A stretch of 64,000 nt of DNA, from assembly GCA_031550325.1 (NCBI GenBank), contig JAVBOR010000013.1, positions 1-64,000 on the forward strand. Reading direction: 5' to 3'. Both the position numbers and the translations under genes were made by a program. This document shows, in pieces, positions 41,689 to 49,513 of this stretch. Source of the stretch: JAVBTT01 sp031550325 (lineage in GTDB: Bacteria; Bacillota; Clostridia; Oscillospirales; UBA929). Under the pieces are notes generated by a model, which was not told the DNA's origin, searched no databases, and saw nothing but the letters and a program-made list of their open reading frames with translations. The first letter of the stretch is position 1. Every line of letters begins with the position of its first letter.

Positions 41689-41691
41689 CGG

Positions 41692-43347
41692 ATGAAGCGG
41701 CGTATCTTTTCGAGCATCCTTCTGCTCATCGTTTTGAGCCTTGTTTTATCGACAACTGCCGTATGCGTTGTCTTTTATAATCAGCTGTCCGCCGCTGTTC
41801 AAAGTGATGTGCGGGAGCGGACGCATATGCTGGCCCTCGCCATAAAAGCCGGTGAATACAATGGCCTTTTCATTTCCGATATGCGTCTGACGGTCATATC
41901 GGGCGATGGAACGGTGCTGCACGATGATTATCAAGATGCGGCGACCCTGCCCAATCACGCCGACCGCGAAGAGGTTAGGGAGGCGATGCTTTCGGGCGAG
42001 GGCGAAAGCAAGCGCTTTTCCGACACGTTCAGGCAGGAGACATATTATTATGCCGTAAAGCTCGGGGATGGCTCCATTCTGCGCGTTGCGAAGACGATAA
42101 GCAGCATATTCGGAATCTTTGGCGGGGCGCTTCCCGTTGTGGCAGGCGTGCTATTTGTTTTTATTCTGGTGGGGTATGTTCTGTCTGGAAGACTTACAAA
42201 GCGGATTATTGGGCCATTAAACAAGGTGGATTTGGGCGGCGAACTGTCCGCTCCGTATGACGAGCTTGCTCCCTTTGTTAAGACAATCGGCGAACAGAGA
42301 ATGAAAATCGCGTCACAGCTGGATGACCTGCGCGAGCGCGGCGACACTATGCAGGCTATTCTGGAGAGTATGGGCGAAGGCATCATCATTTTGAATGAGA
42401 CGGGTATCATTCTGTCATCAAACCAGAGTGCATCGGTTTTTTTTGCGCTACCCCAGTCCATAATTGGCAAAAATATACTTGAGCTTTTCCGCGATGTGGA
42501 GTTTTCCGAAAGGGTACGCGGTGCCCTGTTTGGCAAGCGCGGGGAACAGGCTCTTGAGCACGGAAGCAGAATATTTCGAGCATACTTCAGCCCTGTGACG
42601 GGTATCGGCGCGATGATTCTGTTTATGGACATCACCGAAAAGGCGAGAGCGGAAACGCTCAGACGTGAGTTCTCCGCCAATGTATCCCACGAATTAAAAA
42701 CGCCCCTGACAACAATATATGGCAATGCCGAGATGCTGACAGGGGGCATAGTAAGGGACGCCGACAAGCCTGTGTTCTATGCCAAAATCAAGGATGAGGC
42801 GCGCCGGATGATTGCGCTCATCGAGGACATTATCCTCATATCCAAGCTTGACGAGGGCATGGAACATGAGGAACTTGAGGAAATGGAACTCTCCGCTGTC
42901 GCGAATGATGCGGCTTTAGCTCTTTCCGACAGTGCTGCGGGAAGCAATATATCCATTGAAGTGTTGGCAGAGCGGGTCAACATGACCGCCAACCGTTCGC
43001 AGATGTATGAGCTGTTTTATAATCTTATCGACAACGCCGTAAAATATAACAGGCCAAGCGGCAGCGTGAAGGTTGAACTAAAAGAGTCAAACGGGCAAAT
43101 CAGGTTCACTGTGTCCGATACGGGCATCGGTATCCCAAAGGAGGCGCAAGATCGTGTTTTTGAGCGGTTTTACCGTGTGGACAAATCCCGCTCGAAGTTG
43201 ACGGGCGGCACAGGGTTAGGGCTCGCGATTGTGAAGCATATTGTGATGGCGTACAATGGGATCATTGAGCTAAACAGTGATTTTGGGACAGGAACGACCA
43301 TCTCAGTTTTATTCTCAGAAAATCCTCTTTCCGATGCAGATAATTAG
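41692..43347 (+). CDS. phoR: Phosphate-responsive sensor histidine kinase PhoR
   Basis: 551-aa membrane kinase with two N-terminal helices (about 5-27 and 142-163) enclosing an external sensor, a HAMP-like linker, a PAS domain (about 210-315), a HisKA domain with the phospho-His in NVSHELKTPL, and an HATPase domain (DNAVKYN, DTGIGIP, GTGLGLAI). It starts 3 nt after phoP. The external region is longer than in some PhoRs. Confidence 0.93.
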   Translation: MKRRIFSSILLLIVLSLVLSTTAVCVVFYNQLSAAVQSDVRERTHMLALAIKAGEYNGLFISDMRLTVISGDGTVLHDDYQDAATLPNHADREEVREAMLSGEGESKRFSDTFRQETYYYAVKLGDGSILRVAKTISSIFGIFGGALPVVAGVLFVFILVGYVLSGRLTKRIIGPLNKVDLGGELSAPYDELAPFVKTIGEQRMKIASQLDDLRERGDTMQAILESMGEGIIILNETGIILSSNQSASVFFALPQSIIGKNILELFRDVEFSERVRGALFGKRGEQALEHGSRIFRAYFSPVTGIGAMILFMDITEKARAETLRREFSANVSHELKTPLTTIYGNAEMLTGGIVRDADKPVFYAKIKDEARRMIALIEDIILISKLDEGMEHEELEEMELSAVANDAALALSDSAAGSNISIEVLAERVNMTANRSQMYELFYNLIDNAVKYNRPSGSVKVELKESNGQIRFTVSDTGIGIPKEAQDRVFERFYRVDKSRSKLTGGTGLGLAIVKHIVMAYNGIIELNSDFGTGTTISVLFSENPLSDADN

Positions 43348-43455
43348 GTTTATAACGTCAGAGATGCTGTCTTGAGCACCAAACTGTCGAGTTGAGCGTC
43401 CGGCAAATGGCGAAACCTGCCGCATAAGCTGGAATTGCTCGAGGAGGGCTTTACC

Positions 43456-43632
43456 ATGGAGCAAATGAGCGGCATGAGGGATGTTACCGAGCTGAAAAAT
43501 GAGGATGGGACCGTTACTTCCTGTTTTAGGGACGGCAATTTACTGACAGCCGTGGGTTCGGATTTTATAAGTTTTGGCATTGAGTTCGGAAAAATGCTCA
43601 ATTTGAAGTTTGAGCCTGAATGGTACCGATGA
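43456..43632 (+). CDS. Possible small protein, unknown
   Basis: 58-aa frame with a good ribosome site (GAGGAGGG 8 nt before ATG 43456). The coding frame is open a further 18 codons upstream without a start, which raises the possibility that it is the C-terminal remnant of a longer gene. No family is recognised. It lies about 100 nt after phoR. Confidence 0.4.
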   Translation: MEQMSGMRDVTELKNEDGTVTSCFRDGNLLTAVGSDFISFGIEFGKMLNLKFEPEWYR

Positions 43633-43697
43633 GGTACCCCGCATAAGAAACCTGTGTAAGGACGGGGAGCCGGGCTGCATTCTCCATTTTTTGGTTC

Positions 43698-43726
43698 TTG
43701 ACAAGCCGGGCAAAGTAAGCTATACT
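43698..43726 (+). promoter_or_regulatory. Strong promoter of a small transcription unit
   Basis: TTGACA (43698-43703) and TATACT (43721-43726), 17-nt spacing. A weak terminator-like stem with T6 (about 43663-43692) lies just upstream and would end phoR-side transcription. Confidence 0.8.
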
Positions 43727-43758
43727 CGTAAAAACTTGGAGCGCGGGAGGGACAGTTT

Positions 43759-43866
43759 TTGAAAATGAGTTCGATTCCTTTTGAACTGCGAATTTTTGTG
43801 GAGCATTTTATCGGCTCCATTCTTATTCGTGCGTTCAAGAATCGGATTGTTGTAGATAAACTGTAA
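43759..43866 (+). CDS. Candidate 35-aa small protein
   Basis: TTG 43759 has GGAGGG 7 nt upstream. ATG 43765 in the same frame is 13 nt away. The peptide is basic and amphipathic (FELRIFVEHFIGSILIRAF in the middle, KNRIVVDKL at the end). It is enclosed by a near-consensus promoter and a perfect terminator, so a dedicated RNA of about 195 nt is made. It could be a small membrane-active protein or an incidental frame in an sRNA. Confidence 0.5.
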   Translation: MKMSSIPFELRIFVEHFIGSILIRAFKNRIVVDKL

Positions 43867-43890
43867 CGGGCAGCGGCCTTTACTGTTGAG

Positions 43891-43929
43891 AGTATCTATT
43901 GCAATGACGATTGCGATAGATACTTTTTT
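43891..43929 (+). terminator. Rho-independent terminator of the small unit
   Basis: A 14-bp stem with one G-U pair (43891-43904 with 43911-43924) and T6 (43924-43929), 25 nt after the small frame's stop. Confidence 0.9.
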
Positions 43930-43969
43930 ACATATCAACCTCAAAATAGGATGTAAGGGAGCGACAAAA

Positions 43970-44560
43970 ATGGAGAAACAGGAATCGAAGACTTCTCCCG
44001 GATGGTCAAATCCAACACCGGCGGGGCTGGTGGCGCTGGCGGTGGCGTGCGCGTGCTTTTTTGCCCTGCTGACAGACAAAATAGACAGTTCGGCCATGCC
44101 CCTCATGGGGTGCTGGCTCCTGGGCGGCTTTGTCATTCAGCTGGTTGTCGGACTGCTGGATCTAAAGGGCGGAAACTACGCTGGCGGAAATACGTTCCTC
44201 TTTTTCAGCGCGTTTTTCATGCTGGTCGGCGGCATTGAGATGATGCTGAAATATAACGCCATCAAAGCCGGGGCGCCTCTCGACGGCAGAGTTGACGGGT
44301 TTGCCTGGAGTGTTTTGGCGCTGGTTGTGCTGCTGTGGACGCCCGCGTTCTGCAAGAAGTTCGGGCTGCTCTCCATTATCGTCCTGCTTCTGGATGTGGC
44401 GCTGCCCTTTATTGCTCTGTTGGATTTGAAGCTGATTTCCAAAACGCTGGCGGTTGTCCCGGCCTGGTGTCTTCTTGCCGCGGCCGTCGTCGCCGTGTAC
44501 TTAAGCGCAGCCATGGTCGTGAACACCACCTTTGGAAAAAAGCTTTACCCCATGCCGTAA
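43970..44560 (+). CDS. GPR1/FUN34/YaaH (SatP-like) acetate/succinate transporter
   Basis: 196-aa membrane protein with six helices. The family motif NPxPxGL is seen as NPTPAGLVAL near the N-terminus, and GGNTFLFFSAFFMLVG in the middle is typical. Members move acetate or succinate with protons. The ATG at 43970 has AAGGGAG upstream; the longer frame overlaps the preceding terminator and is rejected. It appears monocistronic, ending in the terminator at 44624-44698. Confidence 0.92.
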   Translation: MEKQESKTSPGWSNPTPAGLVALAVACACFFALLTDKIDSSAMPLMGCWLLGGFVIQLVVGLLDLKGGNYAGGNTFLFFSAFFMLVGGIEMMLKYNAIKAGAPLDGRVDGFAWSVLALVVLLWTPAFCKKFGLLSIIVLLLDVALPFIALLDLKLISKTLAVVPAWCLLAAAVVAVYLSAAMVVNTTFGKKLYPMP

Positions 44561-44623
44561 CCCGCTGCCTGCGGGTGCCTGTGCGCCTGACGCCTTATGC
44601 GGCGCTCACGCAGCGGGCAGCAG

Positions 44624-44698
44624 AAACGCCCCGCCGAAATCCCCTGGCTCCTGCCCGCTTTTCGGGCCGGCGCGGAGAGGGGTTCGGCGGGGCGTTTT
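44624..44698. terminator. Large bidirectional terminator
   Basis: A 15-bp perfect stem (44624-44638 with 44683-44697) plus inner stems. T4 on the plus strand and A3 before it make it usable from both sides, between two convergent genes. Confidence 0.85.
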
Positions 44699-44742
44699 GA
44701 TATCGGCGAGCAGCGCAGAGGGCCTCAGGCGTACAGGCGCGT

Positions 44743-46329
44743 TCAGCGGGGAGCATCACTGCCGGCGAAATTCATATTGGGATAGATCTCCTGCATGTAG
44801 TCGTTGGGATAGGTGTCGTCCAGCCACCGCGCAACGGGATCCTGTCCGGAGACGTTTTGCACGCGCGAGTTCCACCGCGCGACGGCCATGGCCGACAACA
44901 GCATGTTCACGCAAAGAAGGATGGTCATCATCCAGGTCAAAAAATATCCCGGGCGGTTGGGAATGCGCTCAATCATCCGGGACATCGGCGGATATACGAC
45001 GCGAATGAAAAACAGGCCGAGCAAGCCCCAGAAAACCATAAACAGGATGCGTGTGCGCCCGCCGATCGAAAACGGCACCATCGAATAGTCCCAGGAATAT
45101 GTACCGAAGACCATCTCCTGCACCCAGCTGCACACCCACTCGAACGCGCCGCCGATCAGTGCGCTGCCCAGGAACAGCCAAAGGCCCTTATACTTGGCCA
45201 AGCGGTGCAGCGCCAGCACCAGCAGCATGGCGCCGAACCCGTAAATCTGGGAAAACGGGCCGTAGAGCATCCCCTGACGGCTTTCCATATGGCCTCTGGT
45301 GACAAAGCAATACAGCATCTCTACCACATAGCCGATGACACAGGCGATCACAAAGACCCAGCACAGCTTGTAAAAGTTTACGCCAGCGGCAAAGGAGCGC
45401 TCTCCGACGGCGGTCTCCCGAGCGGCTGCGCCGGGGATTTCTTCGGCCGACGCGCACTGCTCCGGCGTAACGCGCAGCTGCTTTTGCAGCCAGTGCCTGA
45501 GGGAGAAGCTCCGCCCGCGGCTTTGCTCTTTGGACGCGTTATTCCGGGCCTCCATCAGCGAGAGAAGGGCCTCGGCGCTTCCGTCGGGGCTTTTCATGGT
45601 GGGAAAAGCCCAAGCGATGCGGCTCACGCCGCCGCCCGGGTGGGCAAGCGCCAGGATTTTGCCGACCGTGGCCGGAGGAATCGGATCGCTGCCATCCTCT
45701 TGGCGGCGGATGTTCAGGTGCTCGATGCCGTCCGCCACATCGCGCATGTCAAGCCGGGAGCGGTCGTACTCGTCGAGTTCACCGAGCTCATGGCGCAGGC
45801 TGTGCAGCCTTGCCTTGAAGTTTACCAGGCTGTTCAGCGTCAAAACCAGATCAACCAAAAACACGACGATAATCAGCGAGCTGATCAGATGCGCGGTTTC
45901 TCTGGAAAGCTGGTCAACCAGGCGGGCAACCGGCGGCTGAACCGCATAGACCACGGCGAGGCCGAGTGCGCCGAGCAGCAGGGAGTTAAGCAGACAAACG
46001 CGCCCGTTCAGGTTGAGTTTTTTCCCCGAGTAGTCCCACCAGCGCAAACCGAACAGTTTCTCCATCAGCCAGCTTGCAAAGTACTCCAGCAGGGCAACGC
46101 AGAGCAGAACCGCCGGGAACAAAAGCGCGGGGTGAAGGCCGAGAGGAACAATGCCAAACAAAACGATCAGCGCGCCAAAGCCGTATACGGTGCAGTAAGG
46201 GCCATGCAGGAAACCGCGCATTACCCATCTTTGAGATGTAATCGCGCAGAAAAGCTCATCGCAAACCCAACCAAGAACACTGTAAAAGGCAAAGAGCATC
46301 ACAACAGTGCTAAATCCAACTGTATTCAT
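44743..46329 (-). CDS. Membrane protein with duplicated CmpB-like (ABC_trans_CmpB) domain
   Basis: 528-aa protein. The N-terminal half (FYSVLGWVCDELFCAI, RGFLHGPYCTVYGFGALIVLF) and the C-terminal half (CVIGYVVEMLYCFVT, QGMLYGPFSQIYGFGAMLLVL) are two copies of the same five- to six-helix module. A charged cytoplasmic linker joins them (about 180-320). The single-domain family is annotated as a putative ABC transporter permease, but evidence for transport is thin. It is not next to an ATPase. The start at 46329 is ATG; the upstream ribosome site (GAAGCTGG) is weak. Confidence 0.82.
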   Translation of the reverse strand: MNTVGFSTVVMLFAFYSVLGWVCDELFCAITSQRWVMRGFLHGPYCTVYGFGALIVLFGIVPLGLHPALLFPAVLLCVALLEYFASWLMEKLFGLRWWDYSGKKLNLNGRVCLLNSLLLGALGLAVVYAVQPPVARLVDQLSRETAHLISSLIIVVFLVDLVLTLNSLVNFKARLHSLRHELGELDEYDRSRLDMRDVADGIEHLNIRRQEDGSDPIPPATVGKILALAHPGGGVSRIAWAFPTMKSPDGSAEALLSLMEARNNASKEQSRGRSFSLRHWLQKQLRVTPEQCASAEEIPGAAARETAVGERSFAAGVNFYKLCWVFVIACVIGYVVEMLYCFVTRGHMESRQGMLYGPFSQIYGFGAMLLVLALHRLAKYKGLWLFLGSALIGGAFEWVCSWVQEMVFGTYSWDYSMVPFSIGGRTRILFMVFWGLLGLFFIRVVYPPMSRMIERIPNRPGYFLTWMMTILLCVNMLLSAMAVARWNSRVQNVSGQDPVARWLDDTYPNDYMQEIYPNMNFAGSDAPR

Positions 46330-46509
46330 ACCAGCTTCCCCTCTGTGGCTGAACAGGGGTAACCGCAGTTCAGCCTATATGTCTTGCCGTCCAAAAAGCC
46401 GGGCTTCCCGAAAGCGGTTCGGGGTTCGGTTTTTGGTCGGAAAGGATTCAATCAAAACACCGCGCAACACGCCGGAGACCGGACGCGGCAAGTGTTGAAA
46501 CCCTCTTTC

Positions 46510-46543
46510 GTAAACGACTCCGCGCGGAACCGGAGTCGTTTAC
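46510..46543. other. Perfect 13-bp hairpin in a 730-nt gap
   Basis: GTAAACGACTCCG (46510-46522) and CGGAGTCGTTTAC (46531-46543). No T-tract on either strand. The gap 46330-47059 also holds a promoter, a small open frame and a second hairpin, listed separately. Confidence 0.5.
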
Positions 46544-46743
46544 ATGATCATTCTTATGTTGGAAAGACTAGATCATTCTAACTGATTTTTCGTGCGTTGG
46601 CAAGCGCCAGTTGCCCCAAAAGCCTCTGTCCCGATCCGTCAAGGCACAGAGAGTCAAGCGCCTCGAGCGGGATGCCGCTCGAACAGCGGCGGCACTATGC
46701 TCTTTCGCTCCGTTTGATCGCTCGGATTGCCCGCACGGCGGCC

Positions 46744-46772
46744 TTGACGCTGCAGTTTAAACATGGTACAGT
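46744..46772 (+). promoter_or_regulatory. Promoter upstream of the A8 small frame
   Basis: TTGACG (46744-46749) and TACAGT (46767-46772), 17-nt spacing. It points toward the small frame and the membrane protein gene at 47060. Confidence 0.65.
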
Positions 46773-46870
46773 GAATATGTGAATATTTTCCAAAGGTTCC
46801 GGCGGATCTATAATTTTGTGCGAAGGGGCCAGTTTCAAGAATAAAGAGATGCGCATCATGAAAAAAAACC

Positions 46871-46990
46871 GTGACCTCCCAGTCGTATCCCGCGCTGCTT
46901 CCCAAATTCCCCAACGGCTACACCGAGCACACCATCGCCAAATTTGATCCCACGGGGATCTTGTCCGTCGAAGAGAACGACGGGGAGTAA
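46871..46990 (+). CDS. Small open frame preceded by out-of-frame ATG and A8 run
   Basis: GTG 46871 opens a 39-codon frame (containing PKFPNGYTEHTIAKFDPTG). An ATG at 46858 sits just before eight A residues. Seven As would put that ATG in frame and give a 43-residue product beginning MKKTVTSQ. It may be a recent frameshift, a site of slippage, or an assembly error. The family is unknown. A 14-bp hairpin follows. Confidence 0.4.
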   Translation: MTSQSYPALLPKFPNGYTEHTIAKFDPTGILSVEENDGE

Positions 46991-46996
46991 CCTTTT

Positions 46997-47029
46997 GAGA
47001 CAAGCGGCGGCGTTCCCGCCGCTTGTCTC
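46997..47029 (+). other. Perfect 14-bp hairpin before membrane protein gene
   Basis: 46997-47010 pairs with 47016-47029, 5-nt loop, no T-tract. It lies 7 nt after the small frame's stop and 31 nt before the next start, so it may attenuate or stabilise the mRNA. Confidence 0.55.
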
Positions 47030-47059
47030 GCCCGATTCCACCGACAGGAGGACATTGAC

Positions 47060-47653
47060 GTGACGAAATCCGACAAAGCCGCCCGAGAGCGCCACCCACT
47101 CTTCTGGCTCAACGTGCTGATTCTGATGGTTATAAACGAGATCCTTGGCTGGACGCACTTTATCAGTATGCTGACTCAAGTTGTTATACCGACTTTTGGG
47201 GGATCCATACTGTATGCCATGGCCGTTTTTCTGGTGTACTATTTCCTCAACATAGAAGACATGGACGATATTAAATTTTTCCCATTGAGCCATGTTCTTT
47301 GTTTCGCGGTCAACTGCGTTTTCTTTTATTTAACGGGCATGTCGGCTAAAAAAAGCGGAGATTTTGGTTTTAGTCAGATATACACTGTACCATATCTGGC
47401 TGTTCTGCTCCTCTTCTGGTTAATCCCCGCGCTGATCGCCGCCGCGGTCTACCGGCGCAGGATCGCCGCCAAGCGCGCCAAAATGTTCGCTTCCCCCATA
47501 AAACAACACTTTGAGGAACCTGTATCCGGGCCGAGCGTGACAAACAGCGACGAGGCCGGGGCCCCTGCGGCCGGCGACGATAGTGAAGCACCGAAGCCCG
47601 ACCGGCTGCCGCCTGAAGAGGGTCAGCGTCCTCCCGATCCCCCGATCCACTGA
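47060..47653 (+). CDS. Four-helix membrane protein, unknown function
   Basis: 197-aa protein with about four membrane segments (14-32, 42-63, 75-93, 108-131). A basic loop (YRRRIAAKRAKMF) and a disordered Pro/Glu/Asp-rich tail follow. No family is recognised. It starts at GTG 47060 with AGGAGG 8 nt upstream. The transcript ends in the terminator shared with tRNA-Thr. Confidence 0.75.
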   Translation: MTKSDKAARERHPLFWLNVLILMVINEILGWTHFISMLTQVVIPTFGGSILYAMAVFLVYYFLNIEDMDDIKFFPLSHVLCFAVNCVFFYLTGMSAKKSGDFGFSQIYTVPYLAVLLLFWLIPALIAAAVYRRRIAAKRAKMFASPIKQHFEEPVSGPSVTNSDEAGAPAAGDDSEAPKPDRLPPEEGQRPPDPPIH

Positions 47654-47709
47654 GCACCTGCCATAAGGCCGCAAACCGCTTGGCAGCGTTCCGCCTGCCA
47701 AACGCATGC

Positions 47710-47747
47710 AAAAATCCTTGAAACGGCGCGTCGTTTCAAGGATTTTT
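47710..47747. terminator. Bidirectional terminator next to tRNA-Thr
   Basis: 47710-47725 pairs with 47732-47747 (16 bp including the A/T ends). There is a T6 run on plus and T5 on minus. It serves both the membrane protein gene and tRNA-Thr. Confidence 0.88.
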
Positions 47748-47822
47748 TGGAGCTACTGGTCAGAATCGAACTGACAACCTGCTCATTACGAGTGAGCTGC
47801 TCTGCCATTGAGCCACAGTAGC
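47748..47822 (-). tRNA. tRNA-Thr (anticodon CGT)
   Basis: 75 nt with encoded CCA. Acceptor GCTACTG/CAGTAGC. Anticodon stem GCTCA/TGAGC around CTCGTAA. Confidence 0.94.
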
Positions 47823-47981
47823 CTATGGCCGAGGGCGGGGTCGCCGCCCTCGGTTAGTTTGTCACGGATCGGCTTCGGTTATGTTCGGGATCCGGCGGGT
47901 TGAGCCGCAATCAAATCGATATGCCGCTTCGCCAAAACTCCGCCCGGAGTGGAAAAAGCGGAAGCCGCGCCAAAAAGCGGT

Positions 47982-49160
47982 TTACTCGCTTGCGTAATTG
48001 TCAAAGTATCCCTTGATCAAAACGACCGGTGTTCCCTTGTCGCCGCTGCCGCTGGTTAAGTCGCACAGGCTGCCGATCAGATCGGCCAACTGGCGGGGGG
48101 TGGTGCCCTCGGTCTCCTCGCGGCCCTTCAGCTGATCGTCCTTTTGCCGAATACGCTGCACCACGGCAGCGCGCGCCTCTTCCCCGCGCTTTTCGGAGAA
48201 CTCGTTGTCGGCGATATACTTCAGCTTCAGCTCATTGGGCAGGCCGCGCAGGCCGTCTGTGTAGGCGGGAGAGACAACGGGGTCGGCCAGCTCCCAGATT
48301 TTCCCCACGGGATCCTTAAAAGCGCCGTCTCCGTAGACCAAAACCTCAATCGACGCGCCTGTCTTTTCCAGAACAAGGCGCCGAACGCACTCGACAAACT
48401 CCTCGCAGGAGTGGGGAAACAGCTTGACGCTGCTTTCGGTGGCCTTGTTGGAACCAAGCAGGCCGTAGTCCGGGTTGTATCCGCTGCCCCCAACGCTTTC
48501 GCGCAGAAGATCGTCGAGCCCGATGACCTTTTGTGCGCCAGCCTCCAACAACTGCCGCTTGGTACGGTGACGGGTATGGATGTCGGCGGCGATCACCTGC
48601 TTGGTGTGTTTGAGGATTTCCCGGGGATCGTTGGCCAAAATAATCTCGGCATTGCCTCCAAACTCGCGGTAGAGATGGAGGTAATCAATGCCGGTAAACT
48701 CATGGTTGACGGCGCCAAAACGCGCCCGAAACTCAGACTCTGTGAAGACGTCGCGCATGATGTTGGTGTCGGAATCGTACACCTTATCGACGGCGATCAG
48801 ATGGTTTCCCACCTCGTCGGCCGGATAACTCAGGAGAACAACCAGCTTATCTGCGCCGGCGGCAATGCCCTTGAGCAGGAGAGAAAACCGGTTGCGGCTA
48901 AGTATGGGAAACACAACGCCAACAGCGCCCGAAGGGAACTGCCTTCTGACGTCGGCGGCGATTTGCTCAACAGTGGCGTAGTTGCCTTGCGCGCGGGCGA
49001 CAACCGCTTCCGTTACGCCAATGATGTCCCGGTCGCACAGTTGCGACCCCGACTCTTCCCCATACGCCAAAACGGCATCCACGACAATCTCGGGAAGAGA
49101 GTTGCCCTCGTGGATGATGGGGGTGCGAATACCGATGACCTGCGTACCTGTAGTTCTCAT
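47982..49160 (-). CDS. Coenzyme F420-0:L-glutamate ligase family protein
   Basis: 392-aa protein matching the CofE/FbiB-N ligase family (GIRTPIIHEGNSLPEIVVDAV; SRNRFSLLLKGIAAGADKLVV; VYGDGAFKDPVGKIWELADP). True CofE adds glutamates to F420. This longer clostridial form occurs without other F420 genes, and none are seen here, so the substrate may be different. It starts at 49160 after GGGAGG and lies between two tRNA genes on the same strand. Confidence 0.82.
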   Translation of the reverse strand: MRTTGTQVIGIRTPIIHEGNSLPEIVVDAVLAYGEESGSQLCDRDIIGVTEAVVARAQGNYATVEQIAADVRRQFPSGAVGVVFPILSRNRFSLLLKGIAAGADKLVVLLSYPADEVGNHLIAVDKVYDSDTNIMRDVFTESEFRARFGAVNHEFTGIDYLHLYREFGGNAEIILANDPREILKHTKQVIAADIHTRHRTKRQLLEAGAQKVIGLDDLLRESVGGSGYNPDYGLLGSNKATESSVKLFPHSCEEFVECVRRLVLEKTGASIEVLVYGDGAFKDPVGKIWELADPVVSPAYTDGLRGLPNELKLKYIADNEFSEKRGEEARAAVVQRIRQKDDQLKGREETEGTTPRQLADLIGSLCDLTSGSGDKGTPVVLIKGYFDNYASE

Positions 49161-49219
49161 ATGCCTCCCTGTCTCCGTTCTGTTTTTACCCGACGCGAAT
49201 CAGTCTTATCGCTTGCGTT

Positions 49220-49296
49220 TGGTCGGGGCGACAGGATTTGAACCTGCGGCCTCTGGCTCCCAAAGCAAGCGCTCTGCCAAACTGAGCTACGCCCCG
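49220..49296 (-). tRNA. tRNA-Pro (anticodon TGG), with a mismatch in the anticodon stem
   Basis: 77 nt with encoded CCA. Acceptor CGGGGCG/CGCCCCG. Loop TTTGGGA. The stem CTTGC/GCCAG has a U-C mismatch at the third pair. All other arms are sound. Confidence 0.9.
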
Positions 49297-49450
49297 ACAA
49301 CAAGCTGCCTGTCGGCAGCGCCTTCTCAAAGACAACACATTATACCAAACGCTTTCGCTTTTGTAAAGCATCAAGTGCGCGGGTAAAAAAATTGCTGTGT
49401 ACGCAAAACCCAGGCGACCGTTTTGCCGCCCGGGAGGGCAAAAAGCCGCC

Positions 49451-49502
49451 GCAGCGGTTTGATCCAACCCCCGCTGCCAAAGAACCGGAGGCTCTTCGGC
49501 AG
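49451..49502 (+). repeat. Partial dispersed repeat (copy E)
   Basis: GCAGCGGTTTGATCC followed by CTGCCAAAGAACC/GGCTCTTCGGCAG (49474-49502). It matches the end of copy C (CAGCGGTTTGATCC then its head hairpin) in order and orientation. Confidence 0.6.
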
Positions 49503-49513
49503 AGTTGAATCGT

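Noticed and set aside
44857..46362. 501-codon plus-strand frame
   Set aside because: Antisense shadow of the duplicated CmpB-like membrane protein.
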